DNA of 64,000 bases from Brevibacterium sp. CCUG 69071 (lineage in GTDB: Bacteria; Actinomycetota; Actinomycetes; Actinomycetales; Brevibacteriaceae): positions 1 through 64,000 of the forward strand of contig NZ_PGFV01000001.1 in NCBI RefSeq assembly GCF_021023135.1. The letters run 5' to 3'. Both the position numbers and the translations under genes were made by a program. This document shows, piece by piece, positions 48,985 to 57,215 of this stretch. Numbering within the stretch: position 1 is the stretch's first letter; each line of letters starts with the position of its first letter. The notes below the pieces were generated by a model. The model saw nothing but the letters and a program-made list of their open reading frames with translations, had not been told where the DNA came from and ran no database searches.

Positions 48985-49353
48985 ATGACCATGAATGTTT
49001 CCTGGGAAGGCGATGCCTTCGATCCGGACTGCCCGACCCGAGTCGTTCTCGATCGGGTGGGAGACAAGTGGACGGTGCTCATCATCTTGATCCTCGATGA
49101 AGGTCCCAAGCGGTTCAACGAGATTCGCCTGGCGATCGGCGGCATCACTCCGAAGGTGCTCACTTCTACCCTGCGCTCGCTCGTCGCCGACGGGCTGGTG
49201 ACCAGGGAGGTCTTCGCCGAGGTGCCTCCACGCGTCGAATACGGCCTGACGGATCTGGGCCGTTCCCTGCTCGAGCCGGTCGCGGCCCTGAGCAAGTGGG
49301 CCGAGCGCAATGTCGCCTCGATCGAAGCGAACCGCGAAATCAGCGCGTCATGA
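48985..49353 (+). CDS. HxlR-family transcriptional regulator
   Basis: A 122-residue winged-helix regulator. HxlR hallmarks are DCPTRVVLDRVGDKWTVLII near residues 15-34 with the conserved C16 (a thiol sensor in several relatives), RFNEIRLAIGGITPKVLT near 42-59, and VEYGLTDLGRSLLEPV near 85-100. ATG 48985 fits the -10 spacing. It is divergent from the oxidoreductase and probably responds to quinones or electrophiles, as in QorR/YodB-type systems. That is inference. Its 3' end overlaps the next minus-strand gene by 14 bp. Confidence 0.9.
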   Translation: MTMNVSWEGDAFDPDCPTRVVLDRVGDKWTVLIILILDEGPKRFNEIRLAIGGITPKVLTSTLRSLVADGLVTREVFAEVPPRVEYGLTDLGRSLLEPVAALSKWAERNVASIEANREISAS

Positions 49354-49807
49354 TCTCGCCGAGGACGGTGACGAACTCACGGAGCTGACCGGCCACCCGG
49401 TAGACGCGGGGAGACCCCGAGTAGACCCAATTGTTCGTGATGATCGAGGCACTGCCGCCGTTCGTCGCCGTCTTGAACTCGGAGACATCGAGCGTGGCCA
49501 GCGGATCATCGATGAGACGCTGTCGCAGCTGAGGCGTCATCTGAACCCAGTGGTCGGCGGCCTCGTAGCCGATCTCGACCCAGTAGCCACCGGATTCGCG
49601 ATAGGCGTGCGGGCGGCCGGCGAGCGCATCCGTGACCGAGCAGGCACTCCCGGAGGCGCCTGGTTCGCCGGATCCTGCGGACGACGCGGCATCCGGGGAC
49701 TCGGAATCGAGGACGACGGCCGGCCCGGCCGTGCTGGGGATCGCCCGGTCGTCAGCGCCGTCAAGCGAGCGGACTGTGAAGTCGGGGGCGAGGAGATACA
49801 GTGCCAT
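49340..49807 (-). CDS. Hypothetical protein, 155 aa
   Basis: I do not recognise this protein. It is soluble and has a Ser/Asp/Gly-rich low-complexity stretch near residues 35-56. The compositionally normal C-terminal half holds YWVEIGYEAADHWVQMTPQL and VYSGSPRVYRVAGQLREF. CATGAT stands 6 nt before the ATG, in keeping with a leaderless start. It overlaps the HxlR gene's 3' end. Confidence 0.6.
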   Translation of the reverse strand: MALYLLAPDFTVRSLDGADDRAIPSTAGPAVVLDSESPDAASSAGSGEPGASGSACSVTDALAGRPHAYRESGGYWVEIGYEAADHWVQMTPQLRQRLIDDPLATLDVSEFKTATNGGSASIITNNWVYSGSPRVYRVAGQLREFVTVLGEIMTR

Positions 49808-49917
49808 GCGTCGATCATGCCGCAGGTGAGGGCGGTTTGCGAAGCCGACCGGGGTTCAGCCCGACATCGTCTCCGGCAAGGATCGCGACCCGCTGGGGGA
49901 GTCTTCCGCGACGATCG

Positions 49918-49994
49918 TGGTCCCCCCACTGGGACTCGAACCCAGACTGAATCGATTTTAAGTCGACTGCCTCTGCCGATTGGGCTATAGGGGG
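49918..49994 (-). tRNA. tRNA-Leu-like gene, anticodon TAA, class I size
   Basis: A cloverleaf of 74 nt plus encoded CCA. Acceptor CCCCCTA pairs with TGGGGGG, and the discriminator is A. The D-arm is GCC-CAATCGGCAGA-GGC. The anticodon stem GTCGA/TCGAT closes loop CTTAAAA (anticodon TAA, codon UUA), and the T-arm is CTGGG-TTCGAGT-CCCAG. The variable region is only five bases (TCAGT), whereas bacterial tRNA-Leu normally has a long class II arm. D-arm, discriminator and anticodon loop look leucine-type. Confidence 0.85.
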
Positions 49995-50072
49995 AGGTGC
50001 CAGCACTCACTGTATAACCAAATCCCGCCTGCCGCGATCTGAGACGCGCGGACCCTGTGCGCGGCGGCGGAC

Positions 50073-50078
50073 TACCCT
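50073..50078 (+). promoter_or_regulatory. -10 element of the MFS gene, leaderless
   Basis: TACCCT stands 7 nt before ATG 50086. Confidence 0.5.
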
Positions 50079-50085
50079 CGAGCCT

Positions 50086-51402
50086 ATGACAGAGACTCCG
50101 CCCAGCAGACAGGCCTGGGTGATCCTCGTCATCGGAGTGCTGACGCAGATGGCGGCCACCGTCGCCATCACAGGCCCGGCCTTCCTCATCCCGTACATGC
50201 ACCGTGACCTCGGCTATACGCTCACCCAAGCCGGGACAGTTGCGGCCGCACCGAGCTTCGGACTCATCCTCACGCTCATCGCCTGGGGCGCCTTCGCCGA
50301 CAGGTACGGCGAACGCCTCGCAATGACCTTGGGCATCGGACTGACCGCTGTCGCCACGGCGTTGGCCCTGCCTATCACAGGCTCGCCGATCTGGCTGATC
50401 ATCGTCATCGCCGCCTCGGGAGCCGCGGCGGCCTCCGTGAACTCGGCCAGCGGACGCGTCGTCATGGGATGGTTTCCCCGGCACCGCCGCGGCCTGGCGA
50501 TGGGCATCCGGCAGATGTCCCAACCCCTGGGGACGAGCGTGGCCGCTCTCGCCGTCCCGCCGATCGCGGCCGCCGGCGGGTTCTCCGGCTATCTGTGGTT
50601 GATCATCGGCGTCACCGCTGCGATGACGCTCATCTGCTGGGTGCTCGTGCGGAATCCGCCGCGCACCGAGGCGACCCGCACCGAGTTCACCGATGCCGAG
50701 CCCGAATCGGAACCCGAATCGGAACCCGAATCGGAACCAGATCCCGCGCTGGGACGCGAGGATTCCGCTCAGGCGGGGGCCGCCTCGGCGGGGGGACCTG
50801 CGTCGGCGGACCTGGGCAGGACCAACCCCTACCGAGCCGATTCCTTCCTATGGCGGATCCACGGAGTCTCCGCGCTGCTGGTCATCCCACAGTTCGCCTT
50901 CTCCACCTACGGCCTGATCTGGCTCATCGCGAACCAGCACATCAGTGCGGGAATCGCCGGCGGCATCGTCGCCGCCTCCCAGATCGTCGGTGCGTTGGGT
51001 CGCCTGGTCATCGGGGGACTCTCGGACCGCTTCTCCTCACGGGTCGGACTGCTGCGCATCGTGGCCGTCGCGGCCGCCGTGCTCGTCGCGGCAATCGCTC
51101 TGATCTCGCTGACCCCGATGCCGGTCGTCGCGGCCATCGTCTTCATCCTCGCCTCGACGGTGTCGGTGGCCGACAACGGTCTCGCGTTCGCCTCGGTGGC
51201 GGAGGCGGCCGGCCCGCGCTGGTCGGGCAAGGCGATGGGGGCGCAGAACACGGGGCAGTTCGTCATGTCCGCGATCCTCGGGCCCGGATTCGGCGCCCTG
51301 GTCACGGTCTTCGGTTATCCGCTGTCGTTCGGAATCGTCGCTCTCGCCCCGCTGATCGGGCTGGGAATCATTCCTAAACGTGACGTCGATCGCATAACCT
51401 GA
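50086..51402 (+). CDS. MFS transporter
   Basis: A 438-residue major facilitator with 12 predicted helices. The MFS loop 2-3 motif is GAFADRYGERLA near residues 67-78, with a matching GGLSDRFSSRVG near 310-321. The central loop between helices 6 and 7 holds an acidic repeat (EPES, encoded by three 12-bp units at about 50701-50736). It resembles oxalate/formate-antiporter or nitrate-type MFS proteins only loosely, so no substrate is assigned. Confidence 0.88.
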   Translation: MTETPPSRQAWVILVIGVLTQMAATVAITGPAFLIPYMHRDLGYTLTQAGTVAAAPSFGLILTLIAWGAFADRYGERLAMTLGIGLTAVATALALPITGSPIWLIIVIAASGAAAASVNSASGRVVMGWFPRHRRGLAMGIRQMSQPLGTSVAALAVPPIAAAGGFSGYLWLIIGVTAAMTLICWVLVRNPPRTEATRTEFTDAEPESEPESEPESEPDPALGREDSAQAGAASAGGPASADLGRTNPYRADSFLWRIHGVSALLVIPQFAFSTYGLIWLIANQHISAGIAGGIVAASQIVGALGRLVIGGLSDRFSSRVGLLRIVAVAAAVLVAAIALISLTPMPVVAAIVFILASTVSVADNGLAFASVAEAAGPRWSGKAMGAQNTGQFVMSAILGPGFGALVTVFGYPLSFGIVALAPLIGLGIIPKRDVDRIT

Positions 51403-51492
51403 TGTTCACCTCGGCGCGTTACGTTGCCGAGGTGCGAGAGCACGACGACGGCGCGAGTGCGTTCGGCGTCGGGGATGAGAAGGAGAGATCTT

Positions 51493-52395
51493 GTGAACAA
51501 CCTGCTCCAGGAGAATCTGCGGGAGTACATCGACAAGCTCCGGCTCGAGGGCTACACAGTCCAGGACAGCCACACCACGGATCCGCACCTCATCGATCCG
51601 TTGGGGCGGGCGGTCGAAACCTGGCGTGAGGGCTACCCGTACTCCGAGCAGATGAACCGTGAGGACTACGAGCTCGAGAAGTATCAGCTGCAGGTCGAAC
51701 TCCTGAAGTTCCAGTACTGGGGGCAGGACACGGGCTCCAAGCACGTCATCCTCTTCGAAGGCCGCGATGCCGCCGGCAAGGGCGGAACGATCAAGCGGTT
51801 CACCGAACATCTCAACCCGCGAACGGCGCGCGTCGTGGCCCTGAATAAGCCGTCCGACACCGAATCCGGACAGTGGTACTTTCAGCGCTACGTCAGTCAC
51901 CTGCCGACCGCCGGTGAGATCGTCATGTTCGACCGTTCCTGGTACAACCGGGGCAATGTCGAACGCGTGATGGGCTTCTGCAGCGACGACGAGTACGAGA
52001 CGTTCATGGAGCAGGCTCCGGTGTTCGAGAAGATGCTCATCGATTCGGGCATCCATGTCACGAAATTCTGGTTCTCCGTGACTCAGCGGGAACAGCGCAC
52101 ACGGTTCGCGATCCGCCAGATCGATCCCGTGCGGCAGTGGAAGCTCTCTCCGATGGACCTCGAGTCGCTCGACCGCTGGGACGAATACACGAAGGCGAAG
52201 GAAGAGACGTTCCGCCGCACGGACACCGACCACGCCCCGTGGGTCACGATCAAGAGCAATGATAAGAAGCGGGCCAGGCTCAATGCGATCCGCTACTACC
52301 TCAACCAGTTCGACTACGAGGGCAAGGACTCCTCGGTCGTCTATGATGCCGATCCGCTCATCGTCCGTCGTGGACGGGACGCCGTCGACGACTGA
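51493..52395 (+). CDS. ppk2: Polyphosphate kinase 2
   Basis: A 300-residue class I PPK2 that transfers phosphate between polyphosphate and nucleoside diphosphates. Walker A EGRDAAGKGG is at residues 89-98, Walker B MFDRSWYNRG with D147 near 145-154, and the lid arginines lie in TQREQRTRFAIRQIDP. GTG 51493 has AGGAGA 6 nt upstream. Longer in-frame options do not match the family. It complements ppx at 44405 in polyphosphate turnover. Confidence 0.94.
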   Translation: MNNLLQENLREYIDKLRLEGYTVQDSHTTDPHLIDPLGRAVETWREGYPYSEQMNREDYELEKYQLQVELLKFQYWGQDTGSKHVILFEGRDAAGKGGTIKRFTEHLNPRTARVVALNKPSDTESGQWYFQRYVSHLPTAGEIVMFDRSWYNRGNVERVMGFCSDDEYETFMEQAPVFEKMLIDSGIHVTKFWFSVTQREQRTRFAIRQIDPVRQWKLSPMDLESLDRWDEYTKAKEETFRRTDTDHAPWVTIKSNDKKRARLNAIRYYLNQFDYEGKDSSVVYDADPLIVRRGRDAVDD

Positions 52396-52418
52396 GCGCA
52401 GGTTCGGCCGGTGCAGCT

Positions 52419-52679
52419 TCAGTCCGGGGGCTCGGGGTCCTCGTCATCGGACTTGGAATCCCCGCCGCGGACGTCCGGGCGTTCCTCGGACGCACGCGTG
52501 TCTTCGTCCTTGGCCGCGTCGACGTCGCCGTCGATATTGACACCGTGTTCGGATGCGATGCGGTCGAGCTTCTGCTCCGGAGTCTCATCCGGTGAGCCCG
52601 AATCCATGGCCGTCGTGGACTCGTCCTCGATCTCATTCGACTCGCCCGTGGGTTTCGGCGTGTTCGTCTCGGCATTCAT
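52419..52679 (-). CDS. Small acidic hypothetical protein
   Basis: An 86-residue, disordered, Asp/Glu/Ser/Pro-rich protein (net strongly negative) with one more ordered word, QKLDRIASEHGVNIDGDVD. No family is recognised. The start is ATG 52679, preceded by a good AGGAGG 7 nt away, which is the best evidence that it is real. It converges on ppk2 with 23 bp between the stops. Confidence 0.6.
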   Translation of the reverse strand: MNAETNTPKPTGESNEIEDESTTAMDSGSPDETPEQKLDRIASEHGVNIDGDVDAAKDEDTRASEERPDVRGGDSKSDDEDPEPPD

Positions 52680-53052
52680 GACTCTGCCTCCTGTTCGCAT
52701 GGACTCATCGTTCGGCATGGACGGTGGGTTTCAGATTGGTCGCGGATCGGGTGCAGACATCGTGCACTGTGGCCTCTCCGCTGTCTTCCGACGCTAGTCT
52801 CCTTCGCCCTGCGCATCAAGATATCGACGGACGGCACAACGAATTGTCATCCTGTGTGCATCGAGCGGACAGGACCACCAGCGCGGATGTACGCTGCGGC
52901 TTCGGCCGGGCGAACGGAACTCGTCCGGGCGAAAGGAACTCGAGCGAGACTCGGCCGGGGGAAAGAAATTCGGCCGGGTGGAAGGGGAAAGACCACCCGG
53001 CCGGGATTATGGGGCGGGCCGAAGCCCGCTGATTGCTCAGACTCGAAGCAAC
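52680..53052. other. Spacer with short repeats and a terminator
   Basis: No supported gene. From about 52905 to 52985 a CCGGGCGAAAGGAACTCG-like unit recurs about four times. The hairpin at 52971-53003 ends the spacer. Confidence 0.6.
52971..53003 (-). terminator. Terminator of the DUF1461 gene
   Basis: An 11-bp perfect stem (52971-52981 with 52993-53003). On the minus strand it is followed by AATTTCTTT, so it serves the gene ending at 53053. Confidence 0.75.
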
Positions 53053-54192
53053 TCAGGCCTCGGCGTCTCGCAGCGCCTTCCGACGTGCGCGGCGCTTCTT
53101 GTGCCCGGCGAAGCTGAGGCAGAAGAGGACGATGGCGAGGAGGACGAAGAGTCCGCCGCCGCCGATGCCGGCATCGACCCAGAACTGCGGCGGGAACAGG
53201 CGGATGAGCGAATCATCGGAGTAGAACTCCCAGGTTCCGTCCTTGAAGAAGATCGAGTGGAAGCCGCGGAAGAAGCTGTCCCAGCCGAGCACTGCGACGA
53301 CCGCGATCGCGGCCATGAAGATGATGCTGAAAATCGAGCCGAGGCGGACCCCGGTGTGGATGCCCATTCCGTTCCTCCGGCACATGTAGAGGCCGAAGAG
53401 GATCGCTCCGATGAGCCCGATCAGGGCAACGAGGTAGAGGAGCGAGATGAGGCCTTTGACATCGGCCATGTGGTTGAGCTCTTCGGAGATGAAGATCGGC
53501 TCGCCGTTGGGCATGATGACGTCGGCGAGGTAGCGGCGAGAATCCAGATTGTGCAGATAGTCGATGACATAGGTGCCGTAGTGCTCGCGGTCGGCCTCAC
53601 CGAAGCCGAACTGATCGGCCGGGAAGCCGGGACGGAAGTACTCGAACTTGAGGAACAGTCCCGAGGCGACGAAGCGCACCGCCAGGGCCAGCAGGATGAA
53701 CGGGGTGGCGAGCATGATCCAGATCGTGCCGATGACGTCGAGCGCGCTGCGGCGACGTTCGGGAACCTCGGGTTCGTGGGTGTCCCTCTCCGTCGCAGCC
53801 TTGGTCACGGCCGCCCATTCCGCTTCGCTCATCACCGCGGTGCGACCGTCGCTCGGAACCTCACGGGTCCGGGCGACCTCGGCATCGGGGGCCGAGGTGC
53901 TGTCGGCTCCGTGCCCGGCGTAAGCGGGTGTCGCCGAGGCGGCAGGATGAGGGTTCGACGAATGGGCAGGGGTGACGCGAACCGGGCCGGTCGAGGGCTT
54001 CGCATCTGCGGAATGCTTCGGGCCCTCCTCGGCGATGGGATCGGTGATCGGGTCGAACGCCTCGGTGTCGGTCGAGGGATCGTTGGCGGCCTCCAGAGAG
54101 GACCGCGACTGCTTTTCGGCAGCACTGCCCGACCCTGAGCTCATTCGTCTGCTCAGAAGGTCTTCGGTCTCGTTCTTCTCGTCTCCAGCCAC
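53053..54192 (-). CDS. DUF1461 (TIGR01906) integral membrane protein
   Basis: A 379-residue protein. About 150 residues of acidic, Ala/Pro-rich disordered N-terminus precede a DUF1461 membrane domain with four to five helices. Its family word is LNHMADVKGLISLLY (near 245-259), and FHSIFFKDGTWEFYSDDSLI near 305-324 is equally characteristic. Function unknown. The tail ends in a basic KKRRARRKA. The start is uncertain: GTG 54192 is preceded by GACAAT with a 6-nt gap, and GTG 54210 and ATG 54141 are alternatives. Confidence 0.8.
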   Translation of the reverse strand: MAGDEKNETEDLLSRRMSSGSGSAAEKQSRSSLEAANDPSTDTEAFDPITDPIAEEGPKHSADAKPSTGPVRVTPAHSSNPHPAASATPAYAGHGADSTSAPDAEVARTREVPSDGRTAVMSEAEWAAVTKAATERDTHEPEVPERRRSALDVIGTIWIMLATPFILLALAVRFVASGLFLKFEYFRPGFPADQFGFGEADREHYGTYVIDYLHNLDSRRYLADVIMPNGEPIFISEELNHMADVKGLISLLYLVALIGLIGAILFGLYMCRRNGMGIHTGVRLGSIFSIIFMAAIAVVAVLGWDSFFRGFHSIFFKDGTWEFYSDDSLIRLFPPQFWVDAGIGGGGLFVLLAIVLFCLSFAGHKKRRARRKALRDAEA

Positions 54193-54288
54193 ATCCCCAT
54201 TGTCAGTGACCCCACCGTCCAACCGGGGGAGGACACGCCACAAGGGCCGATATCGCCGAGGTTGGGCCCGGGACCGCGCGGAACCGGG

Positions 54289-55215
54289 CTAACCGAGGAG
54301 CGCGGCGACGATGACGAGGGCCGGGACGGCGAGGACCGTGGTGATGAACACGGCATCGCGCATCAGCGCCTCGGACTGCCGGTACTGCATCGAATAGATA
54401 TAGACGTTCTGCGCGGTCGGCAGGGCGGAGGTGACGACGATGGCGAACAGGTCGATGCCGTCGTAGCCGAGCAGCGGACCGCCGATGACCCAGGCGATGA
54501 CCGGCTGGAGGACGAGCTTCGCGAACGTGATGTAGCCCAGCTGGGACCGGGTGCCCTTGACCGGCAGGGCCCAGCCGTCCTTGAGGGAGATCCCGAAGGC
54601 CAGGAGCGCTCCGGGCACGGCCGTGGCTCCGATCATGTCGATGGGTTCGAAGACGAAGCGGGGCAGTTCGAAGCCCGTCGCCGAGGCGGCCACTCCTGCC
54701 GCTGCGCCGAGCACGATGGGATTCTTGATGACCTGCAGCGGCGCCGAATACCAATGCGAGTCGTGCTGCTTCTTGCCTGCACCGTCGAGCACGGCCATGC
54801 CGATCGGGGCGAGGATGAGCAGCTGGAACAGCAGCACGGGAGCGACGTAGCCGATGTCGTGGAGGACGTAGGCGGCGATGGGGATCCCGAGGTTGCCGAT
54901 GTTGACATAGCTGGTCGCCCAGGCCGAGAACATGGCCTCGCCGGTGCTGCGTTTGCGGATCCAGCGGGTGAGGACGAAGAGGAGGAGACCGACGACGATC
55001 GCCGAACCTCCGGTGGCGAAGAGGGCGGTGTTGAAGATCAGCCCGAGGTCGGTCTCGGAGACGGTGACGTAGAGCAGGGTCGGGGTGCCGGCGTAGAAGA
55101 CGAGCTTCGCGATGACCTGCTGACCGTGCGGTCCGAGCACGCCGGTGCGGCCGAGGATGAACCCGACGAGGATGACTCCCGCGATGACGGCGAAACCTTC
55201 GAAGACAGCCAGCAT
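54289..55215 (-). CDS. AEC-family (auxin efflux carrier type) transporter
   Basis: A 308-residue membrane transporter with ten helices in two five-helix halves. Family words are SYVNIGNLGIPIAAYVL near 107-123 (the conserved Asn-Gly-Pro crossover) and VTSALPTAQNVYIYSMQY near 259-276. AEC members export organic acids or auxin-like anions, and the substrate here is unknown. It stands alone. Confidence 0.9.
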   Translation of the reverse strand: MLAVFEGFAVIAGVILVGFILGRTGVLGPHGQQVIAKLVFYAGTPTLLYVTVSETDLGLIFNTALFATGGSAIVVGLLLFVLTRWIRKRSTGEAMFSAWATSYVNIGNLGIPIAAYVLHDIGYVAPVLLFQLLILAPIGMAVLDGAGKKQHDSHWYSAPLQVIKNPIVLGAAAGVAASATGFELPRFVFEPIDMIGATAVPGALLAFGISLKDGWALPVKGTRSQLGYITFAKLVLQPVIAWVIGGPLLGYDGIDLFAIVVTSALPTAQNVYIYSMQYRQSEALMRDAVFITTVLAVPALVIVAALLG

Positions 55216-55304
55216 GGCCTACCCGTGGCCCTCGCTTTCTTAGAGCAGTGGAAGTTGCCTAACTGCGCAGCTGTGGTCTGAGCTGCGATGAATGGAGCGG
55301 CGGC

Positions 55305-55622
55305 TCAGTTCGCGTCGGCGGCATCCGAGGCCAGGTAGGCGGCCGCGGCGCTGACCGCGCTGACGGTGAGCACCGAGGGCCAGGCGCCGATCTTCTTCGC
55401 CAGGGGATGAGAGGCGCCGAAGCCGCCGAGGTAGGCCAGTCCGAGGCCTGTGGCCACGGGCCAGCCCTTCTTCACGTACCACGAGCGAGCGGCATAGGCG
55501 CCGGCCGCCGCGAGCACGACACCGCCGAGCGGGCGGATGCCCGTTTCCCGGGCGGTGAGGAAACCGCCGACGAGTCCGACGGCGACGAGTGGAGCGGTGG
55601 AGACTTCGCGTGCATCCTTCAT
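55305..55622 (-). CDS. Small Gly/Ala-rich membrane protein
   Basis: A 105-residue protein with three hydrophobic segments (residues 9-25, 31-44, 55-70) and a weakly hydrophobic C-terminus. I do not recognise a function. ATG 55622 is well supported by TAGACT (55635-55630) with a 7-nt gap. An upstream frame extension covers the promoter. Confidence 0.7.
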   Translation of the reverse strand: MKDAREVSTAPLVAVGLVGGFLTARETGIRPLGGVVLAAAGAYAARSWYVKKGWPVATGLGLAYLGGFGASHPLAKKIGAWPSVLTVSAVSAAAAYLASDAADAN

Positions 55623-55779
55623 GGCCACCAGTCTAGGCAACGCCGCCCGGCGACCGAACGGCGGTCTCACAACGAGGAACGCAGGATCGCTCCGCACCGC
55701 TCGCGTGAACGGTGCGCATGAGCGGTTCGCGCGGGCCGCTCGGGTGAGGGCGATCCGGTTCGGGCGGGCACGATCCGGC

Positions 55780-56130
55780 TCAGGTGAGGGCGATCCTGAT
55801 CACCGAGGCGATCCCGAGGGCGGCGACGAGGCACACCGAGGTGGCGAGGAAGAGCACGGCCATCGGCGTGGGCCGGCCCCGCTCGGCCCGAATCGAGACC
55901 GAACCGAGCCGGTAGCGTCTGACCTGCATCGCGATTGCGGTGATCGCCAGGCCGAGGCAGATGACGAAGATCGCCACCGACAGGCCGCCGAAGACGTGGA
56001 TGAAGCGGATGAAGAGGAGGCTGACGACGGTCATCGTCAGACTCGTGCGCAGCCACGACTGGGTGGTGCGCTCGGGTTGGAGACCCGGATCCGCGTGGGG
56101 CTGCGGGTGCCGGGGCGGGGGAGTGCTCAC
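55780..56130 (-). CDS. DUF202 family membrane protein (second of pair)
   Basis: A 116-residue DUF202 protein with three helices. The family start is degenerate: ERTTQSWLRTSLTMTVVSLLFIR near residues 20-42 replaces the usual NERTFLAWIRT. GTG 56130 overlaps the stop of the preceding DUF202 gene by 4 bp, so the two are co-translated and may form a hetero-oligomer. Function unknown. Confidence 0.82.
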   Translation of the reverse strand: MSTPPPRHPQPHADPGLQPERTTQSWLRTSLTMTVVSLLFIRFIHVFGGLSVAIFVICLGLAITAIAMQVRRYRLGSVSIRAERGRPTPMAVLFLATSVCLVAALGIASVIRIALT

Positions 56131-56507
56131 AGCAGTCCGGCGAACACCAGCACGAGGAGTCCTGCCCCCAGCGCCGAGGCGAGGCTGACGATGGGAATGA
56201 TCAACGGCAGCGGCAGCGAGGTCTTGTGCCGCATCGCCGATTCGATCCGGTACCAGCGGAAGGCAGCGCCCGCGGCGAGGATGAATCCGATGACCATGAG
56301 GACGATCGACAGGGTCGCCCGCAGGCCGGGAGTGAAGATCGCCGAGGTGAATGCTTCGACCGCGATGCCTCCGCCGATGAAGGCCAGAGCGGTGCGGATC
56401 CAGGACAGGAAGGTCCGCTCGTTGGCGAGCGTGAAGCGCGGATCCGGGTCCTCCCCGTCGGGGAAGATCCTCCGGGCGATCCGGCTGCGTGAATCGTCTT
56501 GGGTCAC
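56127..56507 (-). CDS. DUF202 family membrane protein (YidH-like)
   Basis: A 126-residue YidH/DUF202 protein. The signature RFTLANERTFLSWIRTALAFIGGGIAVEAF near residues 24-53 is intact, followed by two more helices. GTG 56507 follows TATCCT (56519-56514) by 6 nt. It is first of a two-gene operon. Function unknown, although yeast relatives are vacuolar transporter chaperone partners. Confidence 0.88.
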   Translation of the reverse strand: MTQDDSRSRIARRIFPDGEDPDPRFTLANERTFLSWIRTALAFIGGGIAVEAFTSAIFTPGLRATLSIVLMVIGFILAAGAAFRWYRIESAMRHKTSLPLPLIIPIVSLASALGAGLLVLVFAGLL

Positions 56508-56600
56508 ACCTCGAGGATAACGGCAATTCGGTCCGCGTGTTCGCCGGACCCGTTCGACGGAGCTGTTCCCCGGGGCCGATGATTCCGGCAGACTTAAGCC

Positions 56601-57188
56601 ATGGTCGACGATGACGCGATGAAGACGGTGCTCGCAGCCTCCCTGGCGACGGCACGGAGCAGCCTGCTGTTCAAGCTCGATGGGCTGAGCGAACGCGAAC
56701 TGCGACTGCCCAGGACCCCGACCGGGTTCAACCTCCTCGGCGTCGTCAAGCACATGTCCCAGGTCGAGATCGGCTACTTCGGCGACACCTTCGACCGGCC
56801 CTGGCCGAACCGCGCCGAGGTGGTCACCCTCGTACAGATCGACGCCGATCCGCAGGCCGACTGGTACGCCACCGAGGCAGAGACCGCCGAGTCCGTGTTC
56901 GACCTCTACCGACGCGTGATCGAATTCGTCGAGACGAGCGTCGACTCCCTGCCCCTCGACGCGGTGGGCACTGTCCCGCATTGGTCGGCACCGGAGAACA
57001 GCGTCACCCTGGGCCAGATCATGGTCCACGTCCTCGTCGATCTCACCCGCCACCTCGGGCAGGTCGACATCATCCGCGAATCCATCGACGGCCAGGTCGG
57101 TCTCAGCGCCGCCAGTCCCAACATGCCCGAGGGCCATGACTGGGACGCGTACTCGCAGAAGCTGCGCAGGATCGCCGAACGCTTCTGA
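56601..57188 (+). CDS. DinB-superfamily protein (DUF664)
   Basis: A 195-residue four-helix-bundle protein of the DinB/DUF664 group, often thiol-dependent metal enzymes. Probable metal ligands are H51 (VVKHMSQVE) and two histidines in VHVLVDLTRHLGQVD near 142-152. DUF664 members usually end with a family word WDAYSQ-like segment, present here near 182. Reaction unknown. A CAGACT hexamer 6 nt before the ATG is a weak promoter candidate. Confidence 0.85.
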   Translation: MVDDDAMKTVLAASLATARSSLLFKLDGLSERELRLPRTPTGFNLLGVVKHMSQVEIGYFGDTFDRPWPNRAEVVTLVQIDADPQADWYATEAETAESVFDLYRRVIEFVETSVDSLPLDAVGTVPHWSAPENSVTLGQIMVHVLVDLTRHLGQVDIIRESIDGQVGLSAASPNMPEGHDWDAYSQKLRRIAERF

Positions 57189-57215
57189 TCCTCCAGCCGC
57201 TAAACTTGAAGGGCA

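Noticed and set aside
52724..53032. 102-codon plus-strand frame in the spacer after the acidic gene
   Set aside because: No ribosome site; the product is built from the local DNA repeat and shows no family resemblance.
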